A stretch of DNA of 64,000 nt from Siphonodentalium dalli (GCA_032622095.1 CP136065.1:62293094-62357093), one strand, 5' to 3'. Positions 1 through 12,514 are shown, numbered from the stretch's first letter. Made by a program: numbers and translations. The notes: a model not told the origin generated them from the sequence alone.

Positions 1-289
1 GTTATTCAACCCAGCACAGGCAACAGGTGCAGAAACATCACCTACTTCACAGTTATTCATCCCAGGGGAGGCAACTAATATAGGGACACCCTCTGTACCA
101 CAGGTTTTCTCCCCTGGTGCTAATTCAGGAGATAAGCCAGAACAGTCATCAGATTCAGATGAGTCGCGGACGTCTTACAGTGTACATGATGTGTGTAGAC
201 TGCACAAACTGAACACTGATGATGAAAAAATTTATTTCGCTGTGACGGAGTTACAGAATGCAATTAGAGATTGCGAGCATTATACAGAG
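1..289 (+). CDS. SRA1: SRA1 coding exon (partial, left edge)
   Basis: Open in frame 2 from the window edge. The first ~60 residues are rich in Ser, Thr, Pro and Gly (linker), then an acidic Ser/Asp patch, then an alpha-helical stretch ending in DCEHYTE that starts the conserved SRA1 domain. The donor GAG|GTAATT at 290 is in phase 0. If not spliced, the frame stops at 305-307, so the splice is needed to continue the domain. No start codon is present because the exon begins outside the window. Confidence 0.75.
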
Positions 290-3200
290 GTAATTTTCAA
301 TCTTTAAAGTGATGTGAAACACTCCACTGAGGTGTTCGCAGATGGAACTAGAATGCACTCAGAGAGATGCCAATGTGCGCAAAAATGTAATAAACAATAA
401 TTTAAAAAATAATTTTACTGTATTTTACTTAATTTATTTAATTTAATTTAATGTTAGCAAAAAAAGACAATTACCATTTCTCATTTCATCACAGATAAAA
501 GGCAAATTACTATATTAATCATTTAAGAAATTAAAACCAATTCCATGTTGCCGAAAGGATGAGACTTTAATATCGATTACATTTTTTTCAGCGGCATATT
601 TTCATTTTCATTTTCCGATAGTCAAAGTTGACCAAAGGAGCAATTATAAGAAATAATTAATATTATTTGTGTAAATATTGATAGCAGCCAATATGCAACA
701 ATAAATATCAATAATTAATCAATAATTAATCAATAACGATCATTTTATGTAATAATAAACTCTTCAAACAGTGTTTGTGTCAACAAATGCGTTTTGTTTT
801 GTGTTACATCACTCGTCGTATTTGACCGGGAACTCGGCTGAAGGTTAGGCTATTCAGCATATTGCGTTGAATTACAAAATCGCGTTTTGAAATTCTCTCT
901 TTTCCCGCACGATAAAAAGAGGTCTTCGCACGAACCAAAAATTATAAAACTTCCCAATTATAAGTAAAAATACCCAAATGAAGGAGTCTATGTAGGTCCC
1001 GAAGGAGTCTATAGACTCTTTGATGTAGAGTTCTGATGGAGAAAATGTAGGTCGATCTATTTTTGTCATAACTCTGACGTATTTTGACCTGGGGGAAAAA
1101 ATTGAAATCGAGGCTCACCACGAGCATGCCTGTTTTAAATATAGAAACAGGGAATCCCGACAAATGGCGATATCGGCAACAAACAAATAATCGAAAACAA
1201 CACATAAAATAAACATAGCAAAAACGTGGCACGGTAAAAATGTCAGAACGCCACAAGGTTTTACGTCGTTTTTGGTGACGTCATGGAGTGAAACGGAGTA
1301 GGGTGACACCAACCTACGAATCTGTCTGATCGCCATACTGTTGCGCGAGCGCATGTAATAACAATTAGTCATGCCAAAATAAGTTATTTTTATAAATTTG
1401 ATATCCAAATAGTCAGAAAACAGCATCAACTTAGTGACTATTATTGACGCAATCATTGCCGTAATGTTTATGCCCAATAATGCGTCCCAAATAAAGTAGT
1501 AAATATTTACATTTGGCATAGTTCAACCGTTGTGTTTTCTTAGATGGTACAGTCGATATGGTTGGAATTTTCGACAATCTTTGTTCTTTACTACATTCTT
1601 CCAGTGGGGGTAGTGTTTGGATACTAACTGATTGTTTTTATTCAATGAAATAAGTCCACAATATGTCTTTAACCTGTTGAGTTGATATGCAGGCTTGCTA
1701 TAATATCATCGCCGCTCTAACAAATGTCTAGGAAAATTACTTGGATGCTGATCCTGATCTACCATTCCATTTCTTTTAAAGATACATAATCCGGATTAAT
1801 GCTATATAATGATATATAACCCGTTTTGCAATATTTTATACCAGAGTTGACAGTGGCCAGCAATATTTTTTTGTTTGGTTATAAATTGATTCTGATAACT
1901 ACATGTAAAGCATCTTTTGAAGAAATGTTGTTGTTGTTGTTGGAATCTGATGATACAGGGACCATCGAATTGGACTGTGTACCATTAACCTGATTTGGTA
2001 TGCAGACTTGCTATAAAATCTGACAAGTTTTATATAGTTTCAGGGGTATAAAGTAATGGATATGAATCGAAGACCCCTGTCCAGAAACACTTCTATCAAT
2101 TAATATTGATCATATTTCAAATATTTTCTGGTATAAACATGGGCGATCGTTTAGCTAACAACCAATAGTGGTTACTGTTAACAAAGACCAGAAATTTTAT
2201 TGTGTAATTTTGTCACAAATAAACGTTAATTATACTCATTATCAATTGTAGCTATATATTATAGCAATACAAACAATGAATCTGACACATTTGACATTCG
2301 GTGCATAGCAATGGGAGCACTCTAAAAATCTCTATCGCTATCTGATATTGCATGAGCGGTCTGTTCTAAAAATAGAACAAATATTTGTCCCCTTTAATCG
2401 TCGCATTACATGAGAAAATCTATATTAATTGATAAAGTGTTTCCAAATAGGGCTCTTCAATTCATATTTATTATTGTCACCCATGAAACTATTTCAAATT
2501 TTGTATATGAAGAGATAATCCATCTTTAAAGAGTTCCATATTAGTCCAGTGGTTGGCATGGCTGACTTGTCATTACTTTCTACACAGCAAGATGAGTACT
2601 CAGCCCACTGGTGTACTGTTTAGTTTCACAGTGGCTTGGTTGGATAAAGCGACTTGTGACTGTTGGGCCACACATTGTTCAAGTATTATCGCCCCCACTG
2701 TTACTTCTTTCCACCACCCATGTGTTAAAAGAGTACTCAGCAGGGTGTCGATGGATGTTGCGTTGCAGCTCGGGTGGCATCCTCCTGACCAATGAAATTG
2801 ATGTCATGGTGCCCTATCACCAGGGGTAATAATATCTATATAGCCTCTTAGAGCAAGTTGGTTGATTAAGCGCGATATAAAACTAAGTGATTATTATTAT
2901 TAAATATGTATTCAGGGTTCCAGGAAAAGTTTTATGAAATCTATTTTACTTTTTATTTTACCTCTATTTTACAAAATAACATGTTATGAACAAGCACAAG
3001 TCTGAGTTTAGAGTGCCTGTCATTTGCAGAATGAGGCCCCCAGAGGGTGAATTTAGTGACGCTCTCTCGCACAGTGGGCTAGCATCACTAAATTCACCCT
3101 CTGGGGACCTCATTCTGCTTAGGCCTCATCTTCTCTGGAAAGATTCTTTATTTTCAAATTTCTATAGAAACTTCTTCACATACATGTAGATTCTTTTTCT

Positions 3201-6200
3201 TTTTTAGTTTAGTTTCTCTTATATCTCCAAAATTGGCAGATGACACATTGCATAATCGAGGTTCCCAATAGGTGTGCATCACAATATTCACCATTTGGGA
3301 ACTTCAATCTGAGTCTATCTGTGTCTCCCATAGCAGATGAGGCCATGCAGAATGAGGTCCCCAGAGGGTGAATTTGGTGATGCTAGCCCCCTTGTGTGGA
3401 TTAGCTTCACTAAATTCACCCTCTGGGGACCTCTTCTGCAAATGAAAGGCACACTAAACTCAGGCTTGAACGAGCAGTGCTACATGAAATGCGCCATTTT
3501 GTTTGATATTGAATTTTTTATGCATTTATTTCATATCTTTTCAATATTTTAGTGGACACAAAATTAGTTTGTTAATTGGTTGTTTGTGTAGATTGGTATA
3601 GGTTGTACATGTATGTCATTTCATTTTCAACCTTTTTCCAAGAAAACAAAGCAGAAAACGATGTTAGATTATATTTTTTATGTTGTTGTTGTAACTGGGT
3701 GTCCTTCTTTAAGTGCTTGCGCTCTTTCAAAAATGAGAAATGTCTATACTTTTCCTATAAATACCAGTACATATGTCACCGCCATAATAGTGGTAGATTA
3801 GATTGATTATAATTGATCCTAAAGGAGTCCCTCTCACCAGAAGGGTTTGGTGCGAGTACCCAGTGGGACTCTCCCTCTCATGTGGCTAAGTCACTAGATT
3901 GCACTAGACCACCATTAGCCAACCAACGATGGCATAGCTGATTCGATTAAAAAAAAATCGCAGATTTGTGATCCACGCAATGAAGCAGTAACTGTTTCTG
4001 GATAAGTTTGTCACTTTGATTATGATGGTTCGCTGGCTTCTACATGAACTGCGTTCATTCCCCTATTAAGTTAACCTTCAGCTCGTTATGGGGGATATAT
4101 AGGAATTAACTTGTCAACTTTGTCCAAACTTGTATTCCTACACTTTTTCAGTCAATTATTTTAAAACTTGGCACAGATATGTTTAGTATCTGTGCACCTG
4201 AGATTATGACTTATGAGATCTGTCTGAATTTTTTAAATGGAGTTATACCAAATTTTTTACTTAAAAATCCTTTACAACATATATAATTATGTCCGAGCTT
4301 GTATTTCTACATTTTTTGGTCATTTAGAAAAAAAATGCCACAAGTATTTACCACTATATGAACCTTTGCACCTCCAATTATGAGCTCTATCCGGCTTTTT
4401 TTAGTGGAATTATCCCCCTTTTTCAAGTTTTCGCAAATTTTTACTCAACATGCATAATTTTGTCCGAGCTTGTATTCCTTGTGATTTTTTTCTTTTGAAA
4501 AACGAATATATTAATATGGCTACCCTTGTCCAATTGCACTGCAAGGGGGTATCCTTAATCCCACTGGGAGAGTCCCACCTCGAGTTTATAGCATGTGCAC
4601 TGCGCAGGGGGGGGGGTGTCCTAAGTCCCACTGGGAGGGTCCCACCTCTTAATTATTCTTGGCAACTCGAGCCTTATCCTTTCGTGCTGTGGATAGTATA
4701 TTTTTTTCTATCCATAGAGTATCATGCTGTAAACATTATAATTTTTGTGTTTACAATTACTTTGGTGCTGTGGATGAGATAATATTTTATCCTTGCAGTC
4801 AATCTATCGATTTATTAGTACTGGCACACCCCCATATATGTGGATTATGGCCAGTGCGCATCTGTGCAGATAACAGGGGAGTGGTAGGCAGGAAAATGAC
4901 AGTGTGATAGGAAAAATGAAAGATACAGTGTATACATTATGGTAATGTGGCCATCTGGCATACTCTTCCTGAATATATCAGATTCAGAGAGTTTTACCAG
5001 TTCTGGCCCATCTGGGAGAGTATTTATAATTTTAATCCACATAGTAGCTGCATTTGGAAAGAATGTAGAAGAATAGTAGTCAAAACCTGTATGAATGCGA
5101 CAGAATGTCTCGGTGGTACTGTACCTATATTGTTGTGGAGTGGCTTTTGTAAGTAGGCAGGAAGTTTGATGGCAACTTTATCATGGATAATTTTGTGAAA
5201 CATACATAATTTGGCAATGTATCCTGTTGTAAAAAAAATTTCATCTTTTATACAGGCACGTGTTATGGATGACATGAAGAAGAAATGTGATGTGTTTGCC
5301 GCTTCCTGGAGACATGGGAAACTGTCAACGGAAGTCAAGGACTCGATGATAATTATGACTGCAGGTGAGGTTACATTATAACACAGTGGGGCAGAAGTTT
5401 CAAACGCTGTTGATGCTAAGCCACAATTAATTTTAGCTCACCTTGGTGAAGTCAAGTTTGAGCTATTGCCATGGGTTGGCGTCCGTCGTCCATGCAACCG
5501 TCAACAATTTCTGTCAGCACACCCTACAGGTCATGTCTCTTGTCTGATCATCACAAACTTCATTTGATCTTCTGGGTGACCTCTAGATGGGAGCCTCCTA
5601 TTTTGACCGAAGTTTGTTTAAAAACATGGCAGACAGCAGCCATCTTGGACTTCAAATTTGAATCCATCGGCACACCCTGCAGCCCGCATCTCACATCCGA
5701 TCGTCCCCAAACTTCATATGGATTTTTTGGGTGACCTCTATATGGGAGCATCCTATCTTGTCCAAAATTCGTTAAAAATACATGGCCACCTGCAGCAATC
5801 TTGGTTTTTACTCTTTGCATGACTAAATCCTTTGGCACACCCAACCGACCACATCTCTCATCGGATTGTCACCAAACTTCATATGTGTCTTTTGGATGAC
5901 CTAGATGGGAGCCATCAAATTTTTCAAAATGTTAAAAAAACATGGCTGCCAGCAGCCACCTTGGATTTTACTTTATAAATATCTCTTCATGTTGACATCT
6001 AGTAATACTTAGACATTTAAACTTTCCGCATTTCTTATTGCTCTATTGATTGTAACACATGAAATTATCCCCCATCCAACTTGAGCTGCAATTTTACTCT
6101 TATTTAATTCTTTGGAAAAATACATTCCTACAGTCGGCTTAATTCAGAAATTGGTAATGAATAAACTATGATAGGGACTTCTCTGGGGTTTGGGTACCCT

Positions 6201-8269
6201 TTGACTTATGTTGTCCCACTGGTGCTACGCCCCCACGCCATCATGCTATATTCACATCAAAATCAGCATGCTAATGTGCACTTCCATTTCAAATGGTACA
6301 CAAATTATTTAACGGTCCGGATATCAATTGGCCCAGTCAAGTGCATTCAGGCTCCAGTTCTGTCCTTTTAATAATCTCAAAACAGAAAGTTTGCATATCC
6401 ATTTCAATTGTCCGAATACGGGGGAGATATCTTTAACACATCAACAGTTTCATGGGGTTCATGACAGGAGCTGTGCTGGTGCAGCATTAAAGATCCTGTG
6501 ACAGTGCATTCTCTTAAATATGCAAATCTACCATAGGGAGCCTCGCATATATAAGAGAATGCACTGCTTATACGGTCAAGATAAATATTGTTAGGCCAAT
6601 TAGGCCCCTGCGAATATTTGATATTCATTTTGTTATTCGATACAACCTCGGTATTTGATTTGAGTTTTAAACGAATAGTAATTTTGAATACACCAAACCA
6701 GTGAATTCGAACATAATGCATTTATCAGTAATATTTGAACATTCACAACTGCTGCTAAGTATAAAAATCGCAATCTGTCATTTTAAGTTAACATTAACTC
6801 TAACCCTCTTGTTTGACTGTGCATACATGCTATTAGATGCATTATCTTTTAATAATTTGATTGTGTTTTGAGAATTATTCAGTTCGAAATTCTATTCTAT
6901 TAACAACCCACTATTCACAGGGGCCTTAGGCCAATGTATTTTCTTATATATGTGCACATATATCAGAGAATGCATTGACACAGGATCTTTAAAGCATGCA
7001 TCAGCATGCACATTTAATTGTTTCCTCTTGATTGCGGCACGATCCAGTGAATGGCTGGCTTCTTGGGTCACCAATATGCATGGATGGTAATTTTTGTCCT
7101 ATTATCGTTGCTAAATCTTCTCTCCGTGCATATTGGGACACAATCGCAATGCACGTTAATTAGATTTGAGATGATTTTGGATATGTAGTCTTTTTAATAA
7201 CATGCTCGTTTCTATTAACCATTATGTGACTTCAGGTATTTTAGCCCAACTTTAATTTCACATCTCTATGTGTGACAGCATTGTAGGGAATATTTATCAA
7301 ATAGATATAGTTTTATTGAATGTATCATGATTTCATATCTATGGAAAAGTATTTATTACTGAACATTTTATCTGACATTATTTCATTGAACACCTGCCAT
7401 TTTCCACCCTATGGAACAGCTTAGAAGACGACATGATATTGCATCAAAGTAGACACATACTTTAAAGACATATACGAAAAGCATCATAACCCTATAATCT
7501 GACAATGTCAAGTGCAAAACAAAGGATGGCCTGATTGCCCCCAATCCACAACCTGATATTAAATTAAAGATAATAAATTTGAAGAAAAAAAAAAGAAAAG
7601 CATTATACTGGATCATTATCCCTTAACCTCATCCATATCATACAGCTCGACATCCAGAATTAAAATTAATTATCATTCAATCGCTTATGTTGAGCAGTAA
7701 CCCTTCTTACACAATTTTGAAGCCTACACAATGTCCATCTCTATATACCTGGTATGTACATGTCTTATCATGTAGCCCTCTAATATGTATTACTGTTGTC
7801 ACAAAGTGGATACCAGGAAGACAGTCTGTTGGACTATGCTATCCCTCTCAATATACTACATAAATGTGTAATTGTTTGTCTTGTTCTTTCTATGTTATGT
7901 ATGTATGTGTATATTAGAAATAAATGATACCTATCCTATCTCCCGGTCGGAATCTATACAAAGAGTTAAGATTCTGAGATATTACAAATGGTTTCAGGAG
8001 GCAATAAATTTAATTATGTTGTTTCAGCCCTAATAGATGGAGACTATTCAAGATGTACAAAGATTCATGTTTCTCTCATGGTCGACTTTACCTCCGAAGT
8101 GAAAGACTGGTTGATTGGCGTGAAAAAAATTGTTGAAACATTGAAACAAAAGTCACCTCTTCCTGAAGACAATGTTGAGGCAAGTGTGCCTTCATGTGAT
8201 GACAAAGACATTATACAAGATGGCTCAGTGGAAAGCCAGAATTGTGCCGATGCAGATGAGAAGAGTTGA
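1..8269 (+). CDS. SRA1: SRA1-like gene, 3' part (three coding exons)
   Basis: Spliced gene entering from the left edge; coding segments 2-289, 5256-5364 and 8028-8269. Joined, they align without gaps to the C-terminal domain of steroid receptor RNA activator protein as I remember the human sequence: a DC-x8-xDD stretch, then W-x2-GKL, then SLMVD-x3-EV, with identical spacing. The domain is a helical bundle also found at the C-terminus of Sec31; the protein is a nuclear receptor coregulator linked to SRA RNA. Upstream of it is a Ser/Thr/Pro-rich linker (exon 1 here), as in the family. After the domain there is an acidic Ser-rich tail ending in stop TGA at 8267. An ATTAAA poly(A)-type signal lies near 8308. 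The N-terminal exons are outside the window. The identification rests on recalled family sequence, so the name is probable rather than proved. Confidence 0.82.
2535..2905 (+). repeat. SINE-like dispersed repeat
   Basis: Near the left end TAGTCCAGTGG (2543) fits a Pol III box A. The right end has the SINE-style tail GCGCGATATAAAACTAAGTG followed by ATTATTATT, a 3' motif common in invertebrate tRNA-derived SINEs. A clear box B is not seen, so this is a diverged copy or a related non-LTR 3' end. Confidence 0.5.
3026..3118. repeat. 93-bp hairpin repeat, copy 1
   Basis: Inverted repeat with arms beginning GCAGAATGAGG and ending CCTCATTCTGC. Inner arm sequence is CAGAGGGTGAATTTAGTGA. It is part of a longer MITE-like unit whose flank (TCTATAGAAACTTC, TTAGTTTCTCTTATATCTCC) recurs near 47690-47760 in reverse. 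Confidence 0.75.
3347..3439. repeat. 93-bp hairpin repeat, copy 2
   Basis: Same arms as the copy at 3026-3118 and exactly the same length, with loop differences. About 230 bp downstream of copy 1, in the same SRA1 intron. Confidence 0.75.
4116..4480 (+). repeat. ~170-bp tandem repeat, block 1
   Basis: A phrase reading TTGTCC(A/G)A(A/G)CTTGTATT recurs at about 4120, 4288 and 4460 (spacing 168 and 172). Each unit carries ACTTGGCACAGATAT-, TGTGCACCT- and GGAGTTAT-like segments. The same unit occurs at 14290-14718 and 25014-25085. Confidence 0.65.
5256..5364 (+). CDS. SRA1: SRA1 internal exon
   Basis: 109-nt exon with acceptor TTTTATACAG before 5256 and donor GCAG|GTGAGG after 5364. It enters in phase 0 and leaves in phase 1. 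It encodes the middle of the SRA1 helical domain (MDDMKKKCDVFAASWRHGKL and following). Spacing from the previous exon's DC to this exon's MDD is the same as in the human protein. It is too short to stand out as an ORF; the splice signals and the domain match identify it. Confidence 0.82.
5365..8027 (+). other. SRA1 intron, second
   Basis: No coding signal. It contains a 3-unit tandem repeat (5500-5970) and two fragments of the TATATATGCGAG hairpin family (about 6463-6600 and 6915-6990), the latter flanked by TTAAAGATCCTGTG-type sequence. Confidence 0.7.
5500..5970 (+). repeat. ~160-bp minisatellite, three units
   Basis: The phrase GGCACACCC (or AGCACACCC) recurs at about 5514, 5669 and 5833. 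Each unit continues with a CCAAACTTCATATG-like segment, GGGTGACCTCTA, ATGGGAGC and ACATGGC. Units are about 80% alike. No host gene is implied. Confidence 0.7.
8028..8269 (+). CDS. SRA1: SRA1 last coding exon
   Basis: The acceptor TTGTTTCAG ends at 8027. Choosing it gives a gap-free alignment to the human SRA1 domain through KIHVSLMVDF and WLIGVKKIVE. A second acceptor, GGTTTCAG ending at 7997, is also in frame and would add ten residues (GGNKFNYVVS-like). The C-terminal ~45 residues are acidic and Ser-rich and not conserved. Stop TGA at 8267-8269; ATTAAA at about 8308. Confidence 0.85.
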
Positions 8270-10518
8270 TGAATGTGTCTTCCCTTATGAAATTGTCCAT
8301 GTGACATATTAAACTTTTAAACTAAGTTAAAAGTTTGGTACATTCAATTCAGGAGGAGCAATATGTGTGTTTTTTTTATACCCCCACTCTCGAAGGGTAT
8401 ACTGGATTGACCTTATCCGTCTGTTCCATTTGTCTGGGAAGATATTTCAAACACCGGTTGTCGTATCTGAATGAAATTTGGTATGGATGTTCACTACTAT
8501 GAGGGCATTCAATGGAGTTTAGAGTTATTCGTTTTTGTTCATCTGGAAATGTCTCTTTTTTTTTACCACCGGTTGACAAACCTCAATGAAATTTGGTATG
8601 GTTGTTCACTACTATGAGCGCAATCAATGGAGTGTTCAATCTTTTTTTCCCAATATTCCGTTCTAGTTCTGCTTTCTGTGATATATTAGAATTGGCCAGC
8701 CTGCTTTCAATTGTTGAAACTGAATAAAATAAGTATTGTATATTACCAATGGTTAACTGATTGGAAATGGATTCCATATGGGTCTGTATCTGGGGCGGTG
8801 TAATTCTGTTGAATGGGATAAATTAAGAGATGTTCCCCATCGGTGTTACAAATAAATCTAAATTATTGGTTTCGATACATGATGGAAAAGAGAAGTTTTA
8901 TGGGATGTATGTAAATCCTTTGATTCAATATTTTTACTCTATTTACCACCATCCTCAAAGGGGCTTGTAACGTATAGCAGGGATGAAGCATAAGGGCAGT
9001 GCGGGTGGGGTGAGGGCAGCAGACGAAGAGTGCATTACAAGCCAATGTGGGTGACCCAATTTTGCCAGAACTGGGATTTATCTGATAGTTATAAAGGAAT
9101 GTTTAAACATGTTGGGACATTGGCTTGGAACATCAGTTGGTAAATATGATCTAAAATGGAAACACATGAATAAATTAGGCTCAAGCTGGATACAGAAGAA
9201 GAAAGCCAGCACTGGCCAAAGAAACTGGACTTGGAATTGGTTGGTGTGAAGTATGCAAACGGTACTGTAGTCTATAAGAGATCAATGCAATGGGGTTTGG
9301 GTGATAGAGGAAAACTGCCCCTGTGTGAAAAGATGCCACAAATAACACTGTGACTACACTCAAACTTGTGTGGGAAACTGTTTTATTTTTGGGAGAGGAT
9401 TTCCTAGATGATAGATCATAAATCCTATGGTGCATTTCCCATCCTTTTTAATCACCACTTTTGGATTGGTGTATCCTGGCACATATTCTGTATTATCCTA
9501 AGAGTGTGTCTGCTATTCTCCAAGGGGTTATTATTTTTGGTGAAACTTTGGTTTTCCAGCCATTTTTTTGGGTGTTTGAAAATTTTAAAGGAATTTTCCA
9601 TGCCAATTTTTAACTTTTTGGGGCTCTGGCCCATCACATTTGATTTTTAGGGCATCATTTTAGTGAAGCCCTGGTAGTTTAAAGATGTTTCCATTTTTCT
9701 GACAGGAAATTTATGAAATTTACATATGGTCATTTTTTGCATCATTTTTTTTATAAAAAATGTGGAATCCTGCTATCTTGTGTTAAATTTCTATGAATTT
9801 GAGCTACTGTTCAGAGTAACTGGCATCTATAATCATTGTTGGCTATTTGTAACAAACATTAAAGGTGAAAAATTGCTTCAAATTTAGAGAAATTTCCACT
9901 GCTCGCACAGACATTTTGCTATGTTTGTTTGGGCATAAAATGATCAAACCTGATCAAAACGTTACAACTTACACGGCCCACAGTGTTATCCTTGTATATT
10001 GTAACAATTGGCTCAACTGAATGCACTCGTCGGAGATTTGCAACTCTCCAAATACTAATACTAATTCGAACATTCCTAACTATGTTAATATTAGTTCGGC
10101 GAATTTCGTGCGTGCAATATGGTACCAATTAAATCAATAATTTTCCCTTCTTACTTTTTCACCTGTCTACTTTCACAAAGAAGGAATCTGACTGTAGTCA
10201 CAGGGGGGGATGTAATTTAAAAAAATTGAAAGATTCTGGGCATTTCAAGCAATTTTTACAAAAACGAAAGGTTTTCTGAAGAGGTGTATGCAGCAAATGT
10301 ACTAAGGGCAATTCTTCAGAAAACTTATGCAAGACTGGTTAACACTGAGCGCTCAGATCAATGCTGCACAATCCTCCATAACAAGGAATTCTTTAGCGGA
10401 TAAGCTCGACCATTAATGGGACCTTGTATAGAATCAAGGACATGCAGCGGAAATGCATGTGATCATGGCTGATCAATGGAAAAAGGAACAACAGACTAGT
10501 CTAAGGAGCCATCGAGGA
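8270..10518. other. intergenic, downstream of SRA1
   Basis: Two dispersed repeats are recognisable: paired units with GAAATTTGGTATGG and TGTTCACTACTATGAG (8440-8640), and a segment at 9095-9320 that recurs at 31440-31650. The rest (about 9330-10518) has no gene-like frame that I can support. Confidence 0.55.
9095..9320 (+). repeat. dispersed repeat pair, copy 1
   Basis: Shares TTGGGACATTGGCTTGG, AGCTGGATACAGAAGAA, AAAGAAACTGGACTTGG and a GTACTGTAG phrase with 31440-31650, same order and strand. No coding potential; transposon type unknown. Confidence 0.6.
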
Positions 10519-10818
10519 TTAGAGATCTGTCTCCAGAAGGGGCACAGCCGTCAGGGGTTCAATTGTGATCATGCTACCAGGTTCAAACCGAGAGTCATCT
10601 AAGTCAACCCCAGCTGTTGATAATATGGCATGAACAGATTCAATGTCTGAAGCGATTGTGATATCTTGTAATCCCAAGTTGCGAGGTACATCATAATCAT
10701 CGGTGGACATGTCATATGCATTGTACATATATCATCACTGTACTCTTTGGTAGAGGCATCAAAATCAGCCTGAGTCTCTTGAGCAAGTTTGCGAGCACGC
10801 AGCTTGGTGCGAAGCTCA
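10519..10818 (-). pseudogene. old Gypsy element, C-terminal coding remnant beyond MITE
   Basis: Minus-strand reading continues from the fragment at 11283-11448 once the TTAA MITE at 10823-11278 is skipped: NELRTKLRARKLAQETQADF, then after a frameshift a 69-codon frame ending in stop at 10519. It matches no protein I recognise and is probably the variable C-terminal tail of the degraded Gypsy Pol. Confidence 0.45.
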
Positions 10819-10848
10819 TTAACCCTTTACCCAACAGAACGGCCCTTT

Positions 10849-10917
10849 GCCAATGCATTCTCTTATATATGCGAGTCGACCATAGGTCGCCTCGCATATA
10901 TAAGAGAATGCATTGGC
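10849..10917. repeat. 69-bp TATATATGCGAG hairpin
   Basis: Near-perfect inverted repeat: arms start GCCAATGCATTCTCTTATAT and reach GCGAG, with a ~15-bp loop around CCATAGG. Would fold into a 27-bp stem. Confidence 0.85.
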
Positions 10918-11061
10918 TTAACACATATTAAAAATGATAAAATTGTCAAAGAATGTAGAACAAAATTATAAAAATTGTTAAAAAATGTAAGAAAAAATTA
11001 TAAAATTGTTAAAGAATGTAAGAATAAATGGTAAAAAGTGTTAAAAAAATGATTTTTTTAG

Positions 11062-11130
11062 GCCAATGCATTCTCTTATATATGCGAGGTGACCTATGGT
11101 CGACTCGCATATATAAGAGAATGCATTGGC
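11062..11130. repeat. 69-bp TATATATGCGAG hairpin
   Basis: Second hairpin of the same MITE, same arms and length; the loop reads in the opposite orientation (CCTATGG). Confidence 0.85.
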
Positions 11131-11282
11131 ACAGGGCATAACTGTAACCATCACAATGTGGTCGATGAACCGGTTCCAATGATATCCATATTTGTATGGT
11201 GTTATGAGACAGACCAAAGATATTTTAGGCTGTTGAAGCTTTATTTGGGCGTTTTTGGCCGTTTTGTTGGGTAAAGGGTTAA

Positions 11283-11448
11283 GGGGGTATATCATCTTCG
11301 TCTTCAGAATCTGATCGAACCTGGTGTTTCATTGTAAGAAGACACTGAAGAGGTATATTATCCTCAGATTCAGAATCAGAGGAGGAAGGGGCATAGCATA
11401 GCGTTGAGCTCCGACAGCAGCTTCCTTGTCAGATTTAACAGGAAATGT
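11283..11448 (-). pseudogene. old Gypsy element, Ser/Asp-rich tail
   Basis: Minus-strand continuation after the LILRAAVD end of the integrase part. It needs one frameshift, then reads SDSESEDNIPL and RSDSEDEDDIPP before the TTAA of the MITE. An acidic tail after the GPY/F-like region is common in Gypsy Pol. Confidence 0.5.
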
Positions 11449-12514
11449 TCAATCTACGGCAGCTCTGAGAATGAGGTCAGCATGAATCTTAGTCACATAA
11501 CCTGTAAGTTGATTGTGAATGTGGTATGAAACAGGAGACCGTTTCTCAATGACACGATAATAGGGTTGCCACTTAAAGGCTAACATATTTTTGCTGCGAT
11601 TGTCTTTGTAATAGACAGGATCGCTCACATCAAAAGAGTTATCGTTCACCTTATTATCTTGGTAGGTTTCTGTCGCTTTTTTAGCATATTGTAGATGATG
11701 ATGCATCAAACGAAATGAACGATGCATTTCTTGAAGTGCGACCTTGTGAAAGTCTTCATACACATAATTGTGATGAGGGCAGAGCATGTTGTCCAGGGGT
11801 AAAATGGGGTCACGTTGATAGGAGGTAAAATGGCGAGTATTTAGTACATTCATTGATACTGAATCGTATACTAGCCAGTGTTAGGGGAAAATATAGGTCC
11901 CATGTCTCAAGTTGATTATTAAGCAACTTGGAAATAATATCGTGCATAGTCCGGTGAATGTGTTCAATTTTTGCGTTGCTTTGAGGATGATAATAAGAAG
12001 TTACATGATGTATACGAAGTTCTTCCAAGACATACATGGCTTGGTTAATATTCTCATTTCCATTATCAGTCACCAGTTCCAGCGGTGCTCATAAACGAGG
12101 ACAAATCTCACTGAGTAACAGATTGGCAATAGTGGAGGCAGATTTGTCAGGTACTGCAAAACTTTCTGGCCAACCACTATAGAGGTCAATAAATGTGACG
12201 ATGCAGATGTTTTCACTTAACGTCTTAGGGTAGGGTCACATTTTAGTGAAGGGGTAGGGAGCGATATCTGTTTCATATAGGGGTGGTTTCTTCTGAAGTT
12301 TTCGACTTTGGCAGGGAATGCATTTTGCACAATATGTATAGATATCTTTATAAAGATTCTTCCAATAATACTTGGAATTGATTGAGGAAAACATTTTATC
12401 AGTACCAAGATGCCCATTGTCATCGTGGCACTGCTGCAGAATGGGAGCTTGTAGATGAGGAGGAATGAACATTTGAAGGACATGGTCATCGTTGGCATGA
12501 CTAATATAATACAA
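11449..12514 (-). pseudogene. old Gypsy element, integrase remnant
   Basis: Minus strand in at least two frames. 12236-12514 carries the zinc-binding HHCC part (H near GHLGTDKM, then YCAKCIPCQSRK). 11810-12073 carries the end of the D,D35E core: TDNGNENINQAM then YYHPQSNAKIEHIHRT, which keeps the catalytic Glu. 11449-11853 holds the C-terminal part (DPVYYKDNRSK, LTGYVTKIHADLILRAAVD). Frame changes and stops between pieces show it is dead. Cleaves and joins DNA in functional relatives. Confidence 0.8.

Larger units (their letters stand above)
290..5255 (+). other. SRA1 intron, repeat-filled
   Basis: Intron between SRA1 exons. It holds a SINE-like repeat (about 2535-2905), two 93-bp hairpins (3026-3118, 3347-3439) and a ~170-bp tandem repeat (4116-4480). 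The rest, including 400-2500, shows no gene-like reading frame: the longest minus-strand frames (134 and 104 codons near 942-1519) overlap each other and resemble no protein I know. Confidence 0.7.
10823..11278. mobile_element. TTAA MITE, family CCCTTTACCCAACA, copy 1 (456 bp)
   Basis: Terminal inverted repeats CCCTTTACCCAACA... / ...TGTTGGGTAAAGGG, directly flanked by TTAA on both sides (10819-10822 and 11279-11282), as for piggyBac-type insertion. Two 69-bp hairpins lie inside. No transposase. It interrupts the old Gypsy remnant. A second copy in opposite orientation is at 62649-63027. Confidence 0.85.

Noticed and set aside
305-395. Stop at 305 and coding-like text after it (ending CQCAQKCNKQ), with AATAAA near 389
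   Set aside because: Considered as the true 3' end of the first gene, but splicing at 289 to 5256 gives the exact SRA1 domain, which is far stronger evidence. An alternative short transcript ending here is possible but unsupported.
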